From the NCBI RefSeq assembly GCF_904849725.1, contig NC_058519.1:577147669-577211668 (forward strand): DNA of 64,000 nucleotides, in the 5' to 3' direction. Of the stretch, positions 1-10,589 are shown piece after piece. The notes beneath the pieces were generated by a model, which searched no databases, had not been told where the DNA came from, and was given only the letters and a program-made list of their open reading frames with translations. Source of the DNA: Hordeum vulgare subsp. vulgare. Lineage: Eukaryota; Streptophyta; Magnoliopsida; Poales; Poaceae. Numbering within the stretch: the stretch's first letter is position 1; each line of letters starts with the position of its first letter. The translations under genes and the position numbers were made by a program.

Positions 1-84
1 CTTTTCCCACCGCGCTTGACACCCAACGACTAGTAGTAGAAGTAGTAGGGGCAAGCATAAGGAACAAATAGATAGTTGCATGTC

Positions 85-204
85 GGATGCGATCATACCA
101 GCACTAAAGCACCGGATCCCATCGGAACTCCGAAGTTAAGCGTGCTTGGGCGAGAGTAGTACTAGGATGGGTGACCTCCTGGGAAGTCCTCCTGTTGCAT
201 TCCC
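85..204 (+). rRNA. 5S rRNA: 5S rRNA gene copy 1
   Basis: Structural RNA of the large ribosomal subunit, transcribed by RNA polymerase III. Start set at GGATGCGATC after C-1. Substitutions A40G and G108C; box A, IE and box C intact. Confidence 0.97.
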
Positions 205-356
205 CTTTTTAAATATATTTTTGCGCCACGTGACAAGGATGACGCGGGACCGTGATCTATATGACCTCATTTTCTTATTTTTGACGATTACTGTGTGACT
301 TTTCCCACCGCGCTTGACACCCAACGACTAGTAGTAGTAGTAGTAGTAGGGCAAGC

Positions 357-384
357 ATAAGGAACAAATAGATAGTTGCATGTC
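357..384 (+). promoter_or_regulatory. 5S upstream promoter segment (representative, copy 2)
   Basis: ATAAGG occupies -28 to -23, where plant 5S genes have a TATA-like box, and C lies at -1. The GC dinucleotide known at -12 in Arabidopsis is not there; the nearest GC is at -7/-6. The segment GCAAGCATAAGGAACAAATA and the following GATAGTTGCATGTC are near-invariant through the array. Function is inferred from position. Confidence 0.6.
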
Positions 385-504
385 GGATGCGATCATACCA
401 GCACTAAAGCACCGGATCCCATCAGAACTCCGAAGTTAAGCGTGCTTGGGCGAGAGTAGTACTAGGATGGGTGACCTCCTGGGAAGTCCTCGTGTTGCAT
501 TCCC
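385..504 (+). rRNA. 5S rRNA: 5S rRNA gene copy 2
   Basis: Exact window consensus; used as the reference copy for promoter, terminator and spacer. Confidence 0.98.
434..478 (+). promoter_or_regulatory. 5S internal control region (representative, copy 2)
   Basis: Box A (434-448, AGTTAAGCGTGCTTG), intermediate element (451-456, CGAGAG) and box C (464-478, AGGATGGGTGACCTC) fit the plant TFIIIA/TFIIIC binding layout within the gene. Confidence 0.85.
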
Positions 505-505
505 C

Positions 506-522
506 TTTTTAAATATATTTTT
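506..522 (+). terminator. Pol III terminator: two T5 runs (representative, copy 2)
   Basis: The gene is followed by C then TTTTT (506-510), and 7 nt later by a second TTTTT (518-522). Runs of four or more T in the coding strand stop RNA polymerase III. Most units have both runs; subfamilies lose one or the other. Confidence 0.85.
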
Positions 523-526
523 GCGC

Positions 527-532
527 CACGTG
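527..532. promoter_or_regulatory. CACGTG palindrome in spacer (representative)
   Basis: A perfect G-box/E-box hexamer lies about 22 bp past the gene in nearly every unit. It is disrupted in only a few spacers (near 4905, 17442, 21710, 28183, 43322). No role is shown; it may simply be part of the homogenised spacer. Confidence 0.4.
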
Positions 533-628
533 ACAAGGATGACGCGGGACCGTGATCTATATGACCTCATTTTCTTATTTTTGACGATTACTGTGTGACT
601 TTTCCCACCGCGCTTGACACCCAACGAC

Positions 629-667
<39 letters not shown>

Positions 668-703
668 GGGCAAGCATAAGGAACAAATAGATAGTTGCAT
701 GTC

Positions 704-823
704 GGATGCGATCATACGAGCACTAAAGCACCGGATCCCATCAGAACTCCGAAGTTAAGCGTGCTTGGGCGAGAGTAGTACTAGGATGGGTGACCTCCTG
801 GGATGTCCTCGTGTTGCATTCCC
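704..823 (+). rRNA. 5S rRNA: 5S rRNA gene copy 3
   Basis: C15G, A101T. The spacer lacks the second T run (TTTAAATAGCG instead of TTTAAATATATTTTTGCG). Confidence 0.96.
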
Positions 824-1018
824 CTTTTTAAATAGCGTCACGTGACAAGGATGACGCGGGAGCGTGATCTATATGACCTCATTTTCTTATTTTTGACGAT
901 TACTGTGTGACTTTTCCCACCGCGCTTGACACCCAACGACTAGTAGTAGTAGTAGTAGTAGTAGTAGTAATAGTAGTAGTAGGGGCAAGCATAAGGAACA
1001 AATAGATAGTTGCATGTC

Positions 1019-1138
1019 GGATGCGATCATACCAGCACTAAAGCGCCGGATCCCATCAGAACTCCGAAGTTAAGCGTGCTTGGGCGAGAGTAGTACTAGG
1101 ATGGGTGACCTCCTGGGAAGTCCTCGTGTTGCATTCCC
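1019..1138 (+). rRNA. 5S rRNA: 5S rRNA gene copy 4
   Basis: A27G only. Upstream TAG tract has one TAA interruption. Confidence 0.97.
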
Positions 1139-1262
1139 CTTTTTAAATATATTTTTGCGCCACGTGACAAGGATGACGCGGGACCGTGATCTATATGACC
1201 TCATTTTCTTATTTTTGACGATTACTGTGTGACTTTTCCCACCGCGCTTGACACCCAACGAC

Positions 1263-1295
<33 letters not shown>

Positions 1296-1331
1296 GGGCA
1301 AGCATAAGGAACAAATAGATAGTTGCATGTC

Positions 1332-1444
1332 GGATGCGATCATACGAGCACTAAAGCACCGGATCCCATCAGAACTCCGAAGTTAAGCGTGCTTGGGCGA
1401 GAGTAGTACTAGGATGGGTGAGGATGTCCTCGTGTTGCATTCCC
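1332..1444 (+). rRNA. 5S rRNA: 5S rRNA copy 5, 7-nt deletion, likely defective
   Basis: 113 nt. C15G plus loss of 7 nt within 91-101, at the box C edge (reads GGGTGAGGATGTCC). Same second-T-run deletion in the spacer as copy 3, so related to it. Confidence 0.85.
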
Positions 1445-1618
1445 CTTTTTAAATAGCGCCACGTGACAAGGATGACGCGGGAGCGTGATCTATATGACCT
1501 CATTTTCTTATTTTTGACGATTACTGTGTGACTTTTCCCACCGTGCTTGACACCCAACGACTAGTAGTAGTAGTAGTAGTAGGGGCAAGCATAAGGAACA
1601 AATAGATAGTTGCATGTC

Positions 1619-1738
1619 GGATGCGATCATAACAGCACTAAAGCACCGGATCCCATCAGAACTCCGAAGTTAAGCGTGCTTGGGCGAGAGTAGTACTAGG
1701 ATGGGTGACCTCCTGGGAAGTCCTCGTGTTGCATTCCC
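1619..1738 (+). rRNA. 5S rRNA: 5S rRNA gene copy 6
   Basis: C14A only, but without the TTGGGG pre-gene segment that usually accompanies C14A. Confidence 0.97.
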
Positions 1739-1922
1739 CTTTTTAAATATATTTTTGCGCCACGTGACAAGGATGACGCGGGACCGTGATCTATATGACC
1801 TCATTTTCTTATTTTTGACGATTACTGTGTGACTTTTCCCACCGCGCTTGACACCCAACGACTAGTAGTAGTAGTAGTAGTAGTAGGGGCAAGCATAAGG
1901 AACAAATAGATAGTTGCATGTC

Positions 1923-2042
1923 GGATGCGACCATACCAGCACTAAAGCACCGGATCCCGTCAGAACTTCGATGTTAAGCGTGCTTGGGCGAGAGTAGTAC
2001 TAGGATGGGTGACCTCCTGGGAAGTCCTCGTGTTGCATTCCC
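1923..2042 (+). rRNA. 5S rRNA: 5S rRNA gene copy 7
   Basis: T9C, A37G, C46T and A50T; A50T is the first base of box A. One of the more diverged full-length copies. Confidence 0.95.
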
Positions 2043-2166
2043 CTTTTTAAATATATTTTTGCGCCACGTGACAAGGATGACGCGGGAACGTGATCTATAT
2101 GACCTCATTTTCTTATTTTTGACGATTACTGTGTGACTTTTCCCACCGCGCTTGACACCCAACGAC

Positions 2167-2199
<33 letters not shown>

Positions 2200-2235
2200 G
2201 GGCAAGCATAAGGAACAAATAGATAGTTGCATGTC

Positions 2236-2355
2236 GGATGCGATCATACCAGCACTAAAGCACCGGATCCCATCAGAACTCCGAAGTTAAGCGTGCTTGG
2301 GCGAGAGTAGTACTAGGATGGGTGACCTCCTGGGAAGTCCTCGTGTTGCATTCCC
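2236..2355 (+). rRNA. 5S rRNA: 5S rRNA gene copy 8
   Basis: Exact consensus. Confidence 0.98.
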
Positions 2356-2535
2356 CTTTTTAAATATATTTTTGCGCCACGTGACAAGGATGACGCGGGA
2401 CCGTGATCTATATGACCTCATTTTCTTATTTTTGACGATTACTGTGTGACTTTTCCCACCGCGCTTGACACCCAACGACTAGTAGTAGTAGTAGTAGTAG
2501 GGCAAGCATAAGGAACAAATAGATAGTTGCATGTC

Positions 2536-2655
2536 GGATGCGATCATACCAGCACTAAAGCACCGGATCCCATCAGAACTCCGAAGTTAAGCGTGCTTGG
2601 GCGAGAGTAGTACTAGGATGGGTGACCTCCTGGGAAGTCCTCGTGCTGCATTCCC
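2536..2655 (+). rRNA. 5S rRNA: 5S rRNA gene copy 9
   Basis: T111C only. Followed by a 25-triplet TAG tract with one GTT interruption. Confidence 0.97.
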
Positions 2656-2779
2656 CTTTTTAAATATATTTTTGCGCCACGTGACAAGGATGACGCGGGA
2701 ACGTGACCTATATGACCTCATTTTCTTATTTTTGACGATTACTGTGTGACTTTTCCCACCGCGCTTGACACCCAACGAC

Positions 2780-2790
2780 TAGTAGTAGTT

Positions 2791-2854
<64 letters not shown>
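2780..2854 (+). repeat. (TAG)25 microsatellite
   Basis: About 75 bp of TAG triplets with one TTG interruption near 2789; longest tract in the first 30 kb. Confidence 0.95.
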
Positions 2855-2890
2855 GGGCAAGCATAAGGAACAAATAGATAGTTGCATGTC

Positions 2891-3010
2891 GGATGCGATC
2901 ATACCAGCACTAAAGCACCGGATCCCATCAGAACTCCGAAGTTAAGCGTGCTTGGGCGAGAGTAGTACTAGGATGGGTGACCTCCTGGGAAGTCCTCGTG
3001 TTGCATTCCC
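2891..3010 (+). rRNA. 5S rRNA: 5S rRNA gene copy 10
   Basis: Exact consensus. Confidence 0.98.
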
Positions 3011-3221
3011 CTTTTTAAATATATTTTTGCGCCACGTGACAAGGATGACGCGGGACCGTGATCTATATGACCTCATTTTCTTATTTTTGACGATTACTGT
3101 GTGACTTTTCCCACCGCGCTTGACACCCAACGACTAGTAGTAGTAGTAGTAGTAGTAGTAGTACTAGTAGTAGTAGTAGTAGTAGGGGCAAGCATAAGGA
3201 ACAAATAGATAGTTGCATGTC

Positions 3222-3341
3222 GGCTGCGATCATACCAGCACTAAAGCACCGGATCCCATCAGAACTCTGAAGTTAAGCGTGCTTGGGCGAGAGTAGTACT
3301 AGGATGGGTGACCTCCTGGGAAGTCCTCGTGTTGCATTCCC
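3222..3341 (+). rRNA. 5S rRNA: 5S rRNA gene copy 11
   Basis: A3C (helix I) and C47T. Confidence 0.96.
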
Positions 3342-3522
3342 CTTTTTAAATATATTTTTGCGCCACGTGACAAGGATGACGCGGGAGCGTGATCTATATG
3401 ACCTCATTTTCTTATTTTTGACGATTACTGTGTGACTTTTCCCACCGCGCTTGACACCCAACGACTAGTAGTAGTAGTAGTAGTAGGGGCAAGCATAAGA
3501 AACAAATAGATAGTTGCATGTC

Positions 3523-3637
3523 GGATGCGATCATACCAGCACTAAAGCACCGGATCCCATCAGAACTCCGAAGTTAAGCGTGCTTGGGCGAGTACTAGGA
3601 TGGGTGACCTCCTGGGAAGTCCTCGTGTTGCATTCCC
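3523..3637 (+). rRNA. 5S rRNA: 5S rRNA copy 12, 5-nt deletion in IE, likely defective
   Basis: 115 nt. Positions 71-75 are lost, cutting the intermediate element. Pre-gene segment reads CATAAGAAAC. Both changes recur in copy 21 (6324), 2801 bp away, so the pair is a block duplication. Confidence 0.88.
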
Positions 3638-3809
3638 CTTTTTAAATATATTTTTGCGCCACGTGACAAGGATGACGCGGGAGCGTGATCTATATGACCT
3701 CATTTTCTTATTTTTGACGATTACTGTGTGACTTTTCCCACCGCGCTTGACACCCAACGACTAGTAGTAGTAGGGGCAAGCATAAGGAACAAATAGATAG
3801 TTGCATGTC

Positions 3810-3929
3810 GGATGCGATCATACCAGCACTAAAGCACCGGATCCCATCAGAACTCCGAAGTTAAGCGTGCTTGGGCGAGAGTAGTACTAGGATGGGTGAC
3901 CTCCTGGGAAGTCCTCGTGTTGCATTCCC
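3810..3929 (+). rRNA. 5S rRNA: 5S rRNA gene copy 13
   Basis: Exact consensus. Downstream spacer ends CAACAATTAG rather than CAACGACTAG. Confidence 0.98.
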
Positions 3930-4125
3930 CTTTTTAAATATATTTTTGCGCCACGTGACAAGGATGACGCGGGAGCGTGATCTATATGACCTCATTTTCT
4001 TATTTTTGACGATTACTGTGTGACTTTTCCCACCGCGCTTGACACCCAACAATTAGTAGTAGTAGCAGCAGTAGTAGTAGTAGTAGTAGGGGCAAGCATA
4101 AGGAACAAATAGATAGTTGCATGTC

Positions 4126-4245
4126 GGATGCGATCATACCAGCACTAAAGCACCGGATCCCATCATAACTTCGAAGTTAAGCGTGCTTGGGCGAGAATAG
4201 TACTAGGATGGGTGACCTCCTGGGAAGTCCTCGTGTTGCATTCCC
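4126..4245 (+). rRNA. 5S rRNA: 5S rRNA gene copy 14
   Basis: G41T, C46T, G72A (last base of IE). First member of a 3-unit higher-order repeat; preceded by a TAG tract with CAG triplets. Confidence 0.96.
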
Positions 4246-4417
4246 CTTTTTAAATATATTTTTGCGCCACGTGACAAGGATGACGCGGGAGCGTGATCTA
4301 TATGACCTCATTTTCTTATTTTTGACGATTACTGTGTGACTTTTCCCACCGCGCTTGACACCCAACGACTAGTAGTAGTAGGGGCAAGCATAAGGAACAA
4401 ATAGATAGTTGCATGTC

Positions 4418-4537
4418 GGATGCGATCATACCAGCACTAAAGCACCGGATCCCATCAGAACTCCGAAGTTAAGCGTGCTTGGGCGAGAGTAGTACTAGGA
4501 TGGGTCACCTCCTGGGAAGTCCTCGTGTTGCATTCCC
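4418..4537 (+). rRNA. 5S rRNA: 5S rRNA gene copy 15
   Basis: G89C in box C. Second member of the 3-unit repeat. Confidence 0.95.
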
Positions 4538-4661
4538 CTTTTTAAATATATTTTTGCGCCACGTGACAAGGATGACGCGGGAGCGTGATCTATATGGCCT
4601 CGTTTTCTTATTTTTGACGATTACTGTGTGACTTTTCCCACCGCGCTTGACACCCAACGAC

Positions 4662-4724
<63 letters not shown>
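4662..4724 (+). repeat. (TAG)21 microsatellite
   Basis: Uninterrupted TAG triplets, then the TTGGGG variant junction. Confidence 0.95.
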
Positions 4725-4725
<1 letters not shown>

Positions 4726-4763
4726 TGGGGCAAGCATAAGGAACAAATAGATAGTTGCATGTC

Positions 4764-4882
4764 GGATGCGATCATAACAGCACTAAAGCACCGGATCCCA
4801 TCAGAACTCCGAAGTTAAGGTGCTTGGGCGAGAGTAGTACTAGGATGGGTGACCTCCTGGGAAGTCCTCGTGTTGCATTCCC
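4764..4882 (+). rRNA. 5S rRNA: 5S rRNA gene copy 16, 1-nt deletion in box A
   Basis: 119 nt. C14A and loss of C57 in box A. Third member of the 3-unit repeat; same indel in copies 19 and 45. Confidence 0.93.
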
Positions 4883-5078
4883 CTTTTTAAATATATTTTT
4901 GCGCCATGTGACAAGGATGACGCGGGAGCGTGATCTATATGACCTCATTTTCTAATTTTTGACGATTACTGTGTGACTTTTCCCACCGCGCTTGACACCC
5001 AACAATTAGTAGTAGTAGCAGCAGCAGTAGTAGTAGTAGTAGGGGCAAGCATAAGGAACAAATAGATAGTTGCATGTC

Positions 5079-5198
5079 GGATGCGATCATACCAGCACTA
5101 AAGCACCGGATCCCATCAGAACTTCGAAGTTAAGCGTGCTTGGGCGAGAGTAGTACTAGGATGGGTGACCTCCTGGGAAGTCCTCGTGTTGCATTCCC
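5079..5198 (+). rRNA. 5S rRNA: 5S rRNA gene copy 17
   Basis: C46T. Counterpart of copy 14; upstream tract has CAG triplets after CAACAATTAG. Confidence 0.97.
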
Positions 5199-5370
5199 CT
5201 TTTTAAATATATTTTTGCGCCACGTGACAAGGATGACGCGGGAGCGTGATCTATATGACCTCATTTTCTTATTTTTGACGATTACTGTGTGACTTTTCCC
5301 ACCGCGCTTGGCACCCAACGACTAGTAGTAGTAGGGGCAAGCATAAGGAACAAATAGATAGTTGCATGTC

Positions 5371-5490
5371 GGATGCGATCATACGAGCACTAAAGCACCG
5401 GATCCCATCAGAACTCCGAAGTTAAGCGTGCTTGGGCGAGAGTAGTACTAGGATGGGTCACCTCCTGGGAAGTCCTCGTGTTGCATTCCC
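5371..5490 (+). rRNA. 5S rRNA: 5S rRNA gene copy 18
   Basis: C15G and G89C (box C). Counterpart of copy 15. Confidence 0.95.
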
Positions 5491-5713
5491 CTTTTTAAAT
5501 ATATTTTTGCGCCACGTGACAAGGATGACGCGGGAGCGTGATCAATATGACCTCATTTTCTTATTTTTGACGATTACTCTGTGACTTTTCCCACCGCGCT
5601 TGACACCCAACGACTAGTAGTAGTAGTAGTAGTAGTAGTAGTAGAAGTATTAGTAGTAGTAGTAGTAGTAGTAGTTGGGGCAAGCATAAGGAACAAATAG
5701 ATAGTTGCATGTC

Positions 5714-5832
5714 GGATGCGATCATAACAGCACTAAAGCACCGGATCCCATCAGAACTCCGAAGTTAAGGTGCTTGGGCGAGAGTAGTACTAGGATGGGT
5801 GACCTCCTGGGAAGTCCTCGTGTTGCATTCCC
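5714..5832 (+). rRNA. 5S rRNA: 5S rRNA gene copy 19, 1-nt deletion in box A
   Basis: 119 nt. C14A and C57 lost; counterpart of copy 16. Confidence 0.93.
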
Positions 5833-6022
5833 CTTTTTAAATATATTTTTGCGCCACGTGACAAGGATGACGCGGGAGCGTGATCTATATGACCTCATTT
5901 TCTTATTTTTGACGATTACTGTGTGACTTTTCCCACCGCGCTTGACACCCAACGACTAGTAGTAGTAGCAGCAGTAGTAGTAGTAGGGGCAAGCATAAGG
6001 AACAAATAGATAGTTGCATGTC

Positions 6023-6142
6023 GGATGCGATCATACCAGCACTAAAGCACCGGATCCCATCAGAACTTTGAAGTTAAGCGTGCTTGGGCGAGAGTAGTAC
6101 TAGGATGGGTGACCTCCTGGGAAGTCCTCGTGTTGCATTCCC
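6023..6142 (+). rRNA. 5S rRNA: 5S rRNA gene copy 20
   Basis: C46T and C47T (CTTTGAAG). Confidence 0.97.
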
Positions 6143-6323
6143 CTTTTTAAATATATTTTTGCGCCACGTGACAAGGATGACGCGGGAGCGTGATCTATAT
6201 GACCTCATTTTCTTATTTTTGACGATTACTGTGTGACTTTTCCCACCGCGCTTGACACCCAACGACTAGTAGTAGTAGTAGTAGTAGGGGCAAGCATAAG
6301 AAACAAATAGATAGTTGCATGTC

Positions 6324-6438
6324 GGATGCGATCATACCAGCACTAAAGCACCGGATCCCATCAGAACTCCGAAGTTAAGCGTGCTTGGGCGAGTACTAGG
6401 ATGGGTGACCTCCTGGGAAGTCCTCGTGTTGCATTCCC
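6324..6438 (+). rRNA. 5S rRNA: 5S rRNA copy 21, 5-nt deletion in IE, likely defective
   Basis: 115 nt. Same 71-75 deletion and CATAAGAAAC upstream variant as copy 12. Confidence 0.88.
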
Positions 6439-6610
6439 CTTTTTAAATATATTTTTGCGCCACGTGACAAGGATGACGCGGGAGCGTGATCTATATGACC
6501 TCATTTTCTTATTTTTGACGATTACTGTGTGACTTTTCCCACCGCGCTTGACACCCAACGACTAGTAGTAGTAGGGGCAAGCATAAGGAACAAATAGATA
6601 GTTGCATGTC

Positions 6611-6730
6611 GGATGCGATCATACCAGCACTAAAGCACCGGATCCCATCAGAACTCCGAAGTTAAGCGTGCTTGGGCGAGAGTAGTACTAGGATGGGTGA
6701 CCTCCTGGGAAGTCCTCGTGTTGCATTCCC
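6611..6730 (+). rRNA. 5S rRNA: 5S rRNA gene copy 22
   Basis: Exact consensus; short TAG tracts on both sides. Confidence 0.98.
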
Positions 6731-6902
6731 CTTTTTAAATATATTTTTGCGCCACGTGACAAGGATGACGCGGGAGCGTGATCTATATGACCTCATTTTC
6801 TTATTTTTGACGATTACTGTGTGACTTTTCCCACCGCGCTTGACACCCAACGACTAGTAGTAGTAGGGGCAAGCATAAGGAACAAATAGATAGTTGCATG
6901 TC

Positions 6903-7022
6903 GGATGCGATCATACCAGCACTAAAGCACCGGATCCCATCAGAACTCCGAAGTTAAGCGTGCTTGGGCGAGAGTAGTACTAGGATGGGTGACCTCCTGG
7001 GAAGTCCTCGTGTTGCATTCCC
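6903..7022 (+). rRNA. 5S rRNA: 5S rRNA gene copy 23
   Basis: Exact consensus. Confidence 0.98.
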
Positions 7023-7194
7023 CTTTTTAAATATATTTTTGCGCCACGTGACAAGGATGACGCGGGAGCGTGATCTATATGACCTCATTTTCTTATTTTT
7101 GACGATTACTGTGTGACTTTTCCCACCGCGCTTGACACCCAAAGACTAGTAGTAGTAGGGGCAAGCATAAGGAACAAATAGATAGTTGCATGTC

Positions 7195-7314
7195 GGATGC
7201 GATCATACCAGCACTAAAGCACCGGATCCCATCAGAACTCCGAAGTTAAGCGTGCTTGGGCGAGAGTAGTACTAGGATGGGTGACCTCCTCGGAAGTCCT
7301 CGTGTTGCATTCTC
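7195..7314 (+). rRNA. 5S rRNA: 5S rRNA gene copy 24
   Basis: G97C and C119T. Confidence 0.96.
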
Positions 7315-7444
7315 CTTTTTAAATATATTTTTGCGCCACGTGACAAGGATGACGCGGGAGCGTGATCTATATGACCTCATTTTCTTATTTTTGACGATTA
7401 CTGTGTGACTTTTCCCACCGCGCTTGACACCCAACGACTAGTAT

Positions 7445-7478
<34 letters not shown>

Positions 7479-7516
7479 TGGGGCAAGCATAAGGAACAAA
7501 TAGATAGTTGCATGTC

Positions 7517-7636
7517 GCATGCGATCATAACAGCACTAAAGCACCGGATCCCATCAGAACTCCGAAGTTAAGCGTGCTTGGGCGAGAGTAGTACTAGGAT
7601 GGGTGACCTCCTGGGAAGTCCTCGTGTTGCATTCCC
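7517..7636 (+). rRNA. 5S rRNA: 5S rRNA gene copy 25
   Basis: G2C (helix I) and C14A; TTGGGG pre-gene segment. Confidence 0.96.
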
Positions 7637-7835
7637 CTTTTTAAATATATTTTTGCGCCACGTGACAAGGATGACGCGGGAGCGTGATCTATATGACCTC
7701 ATTTTCTTATTTTTGACGATTACTGTGTGACTTTTCCCACCGCGCTTGACACCCAACAATTAGTAGTAGTAGCAGTAGTAGTAGTAGTAGTAGTAGTAGG
7801 GGCAAGCATAAGGAACAAATAGATAGTTGCATGTC

Positions 7836-7955
7836 GGATGCGATCATACCAGCACTAAAGCACCGGATCCCATCAGAACTTCGAAGTTAAGCGTGCTTGG
7901 GCGAGAGTAGTACTAGGATGGTTGACCTCCTGGGAAGTCCTCGTGTTGCATTCCC
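7836..7955 (+). rRNA. 5S rRNA: 5S rRNA gene copy 26
   Basis: C46T and G87T (box C). Confidence 0.95.
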
Positions 7956-8127
7956 CTTTTTAAATATATTTTTGCGCCACGTGACAAGGATGACGCGGGA
8001 GCGTGATCTATATGACCTCATTTTCTTATTTTTGACGATTACTGTGTGACTTTTCCCACCGCGCTTGACACCCAACGACTAGTAGTAGTAGGGGCAAGCA
8101 TAAGGAACAAATAGATAGTTGCATGTC

Positions 8128-8247
8128 GGATGCGATCATACCAGCACTAAAGCACCGGATCCCATCAGAATTCCGAAGTTAAGCGTGCTTGGGCGAGAGT
8201 AGTACTAGGATGGGTGACCTCCTGGGAAGTCCTCGTGTTGCATTCCC
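8128..8247 (+). rRNA. 5S rRNA: 5S rRNA gene copy 27
   Basis: C44T. First unit of the 8-unit duplicated block; partner copy 35. Both spacers read TTTTCGCACC. Confidence 0.97.
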
Positions 8248-8371
8248 CTTTTTAAATATATTTTTGCGCCACGTGACAAGGATGACGCGGGAGCGTGATC
8301 TATATGACCTCATTTTCTTATTTTTGACGATTACTGTGTGACTTTTCGCACCGCGCTTGACACCCAACGAC

Positions 8372-8408
<37 letters not shown>

Positions 8409-8446
8409 TGGGGCAAGCATAAGGAACAAATAGATAGTTGCTTGTC

Positions 8447-8566
8447 GGATGCGATCATAACAGCACTAAAACACCGGATCCCATCAGAACTTCGAAGTTA
8501 AGCGTGCTTGGGCGAGAGTAGTACTAGGATGGGTGACCTCCTGGGAAGTCCTCGTGTTGCATTCCC
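8447..8566 (+). rRNA. 5S rRNA: 5S rRNA gene copy 28
   Basis: C14A, G25A, C46T; pre-gene segment TTGCTTGTC. Partner of copy 36. Confidence 0.96.
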
Positions 8567-8738
8567 CTTTTTAAATATATTTTTGCGCCACGTGACAAGG
8601 ATGACGCGGGAGCGTGATCTATATGACCTCATTTTCTTATTTTTGACGATTACTGTGTGACTTTTCCCACCGCGCTTGACACCCAACGACTAGTAGTAGT
8701 AGGGGCAAGCATAAGGAACAAATAGATAGTTGCATGTC

Positions 8739-8858
8739 GGATGCGATCATACCAGCACGAAAGCACCGGATCCCATCAGAACTCCGAAGTTAAGCGTGCT
8801 TGGGCGAGAGTAGTACTAGGATGGGTGACCTCCTGGGAAGTCCTCGTGTTGCATTCCC
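8739..8858 (+). rRNA. 5S rRNA: 5S rRNA gene copy 29
   Basis: T21G, absent from its block partner copy 37, so it arose after the duplication or was converted away in the partner. Confidence 0.96.
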
Positions 8859-8982
8859 CTTTTTAAATATATTTTTGCGCCACGTGACAAGGATGACGCG
8901 GGAGCGTGATCTATATGACCTCATTTTCTTATTTTTGACGATTACTGTGTTACTTTTCCCACCGCGCTTGACACCCAACGAC

Positions 8983-9016
<34 letters not shown>

Positions 9017-9054
9017 TGGGGCAAGCATAAAGAACAAATAGATAGTTGCTTGTC

Positions 9055-9174
9055 GGATGCGATCATAACAGCACTAAAACACCGGATCCCATCAGAACTT
9101 CGAAGTTAAGCGTGCTTGGGCGAGAGTAGTACTAGGATGGGTGACCTCCTGGGAAGTCCTCGTGTTGCATTCCC
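9055..9174 (+). rRNA. 5S rRNA: 5S rRNA gene copy 30
   Basis: C14A, G25A, C46T; partner copy 38. Spacer has CCGGGCTTG. Confidence 0.96.
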
Positions 9175-9321
9175 CTTTTTAAATATATTTTTGCGCCACG
9201 TGACAAGGATGACGCGGGACCGTGATCTATATGACCTCATTTTCTTATTTTTGACGATTACTGTGTGACTTTTCCCACCGGGCTTGACACCCAACGACTA
9301 GTAGTAGTAGTAGTAGTAGTG

Positions 9322-9355
<34 letters not shown>

Positions 9356-9391
9356 GGGCAAGCATAAGGAACAAATAGATAGTTGCATGTC

Positions 9392-9511
9392 GGATGCGAT
9401 CATACCAGCACTAAAGCACCGGATCCCATCAGAACTCCGAAGTTAAGCGTGCTTGGGCGAGAGTAGTACTAGGATGGGTGACCTCCTCGGAATTCCTCGT
9501 GGTGCATTCCC
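9392..9511 (+). rRNA. 5S rRNA: 5S rRNA gene copy 31
   Basis: G97C, G102T, T111G; partner copy 39. Confidence 0.95.
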
Positions 9512-9692
9512 CTTTTTAAATATATTTTTGCGCCACGTGACAAGGATGACGCGGGACCGTGATCTATATGACCTCATTTTCTTATTTTTGACGATTACTG
9601 TGTGACTTTTCCCACCGCGCTTGACACCCAACGACTAGTAGTAGTAGTAGTAGTAGGGGCAAGCATAAGGAACAAATAGATAGTTGCATGTC

Positions 9693-9812
9693 GGATGCGA
9701 TCATACCAGCACTAAAGCACCGGATCCCATCAGAACTCTGAAGTTAAGCGTGCTTGGGCGAGAGTAGTACTAGGATGGGTGACCTCCTGGGAAGTCCTCG
9801 TGTTGCATTCCC
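9693..9812 (+). rRNA. 5S rRNA: 5S rRNA gene copy 32
   Basis: C47T; spacer AAGGATCACGCGG shared with partner copy 40. Confidence 0.97.
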
Positions 9813-9936
9813 CTTTTTAAATATATTTTTGCGCCACGTGACAAGGATCACGCGGGAGCGTGATCTATATGACCTCATTTTCTTATTTTTGACGATTACT
9901 GTGTGACTTTTCCCACCGCGCTTGACACCCAACGAC

Positions 9937-9969
<33 letters not shown>

Positions 9970-10005
9970 GGGCAAGCATAAGGAACAAATAGATAGTTGC
10001 ATGTC

Positions 10006-10125
10006 GGATGCGATCATACCAGCACTAAAGCACCGGATCCCATCAGAACTCTGAAGTTAAGCGTGCTTGGGCGAGAGTAGTACTAGGATGGGTGACCTCC
10101 TGGGAAGTCCTCGTGTTGCATTCCC
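10006..10125 (+). rRNA. 5S rRNA: 5S rRNA gene copy 33
   Basis: C47T; partner copy 41. Confidence 0.97.
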
Positions 10126-10297
10126 CTTTTTAAATATATTTTTGCGCCACGTGACAAGGATGACGCGGGAGCGTGATCTATATGACCTCATTTTCTTATT
10201 TTTGACGATTACTGTGTGACTTTTCCCACCGCGCTTGACACCCAACGACTAGTAGTAGTAGGGGCAAGCATAAGGAACAAATAGATAGTTGCATGTC

Positions 10298-10417
10298 GGA
10301 TGCGATCATACCAGCACTAAAGCACCGGATCCCATCAGAACTCCGAAGTTAAGCGTGCTTGGGCGAGAGTAGTACTAGGATGGGTGACCTCCTGGGAAGT
10401 CCTCGTGTTGCATTCCC
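10298..10417 (+). rRNA. 5S rRNA: 5S rRNA gene copy 34
   Basis: Exact consensus; last unit of the first 8-unit block. Confidence 0.98.
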
Positions 10418-10589
10418 CTTTTTAAATATATTTTTGCGCCACGTGACAAGGATGACGCGGGAGCGTGATCTATATGACCTCATTTTCTTATTTTTGACGA
10501 TTACTGTGTGACTTTTCCCACCGCGCTTGACACCCAACGACTAGTAGTAGTAGGGGCAAGCATAAGGAACAAATAGATAGTTGCATGTC

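Larger units (their letters stand above)
505..703 (+). other. Non-transcribed spacer (representative, copy 2)
   Basis: Order: T runs, GCGCCACGTGACAAGG, TGACGCGGG, a variable trinucleotide (ACC, AGC or AAC before GTGATC), TATATGACCTC, ATTTTCTTATTTTTGACG, a segment ending CACCCAACGA, then CTAG(TAG)n and the pre-gene segment. No conserved gene is seen in it on either strand. Confidence 0.9.
4126..6022 (+). repeat. 3-unit higher-order repeat, two tandem copies
   Basis: Copies 14-16 and 17-19 carry the same order of marks (C46T; G89C; C14A with C57 lost) at a period of about 953 bp. A third instance is copies 43-45 (13072-13795). Confidence 0.8.
8080..10540 (+). repeat. 8-unit block, first copy
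   Basis: Copies 27-34 match copies 35-42 in order at an offset of 2458-2467 bp. Shared marks: C44T with TTTTCGCACC; C14A/G25A/C46T; the CCGGGCTTG spacer; G97C/G102T/T111G; the AAGGATCACGCGG spacer. Differences: TAG number, A37 lost in copy 36, T21G only in copy 29. Edges fall in TAG tracts, so they are approximate. Confidence 0.9.
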
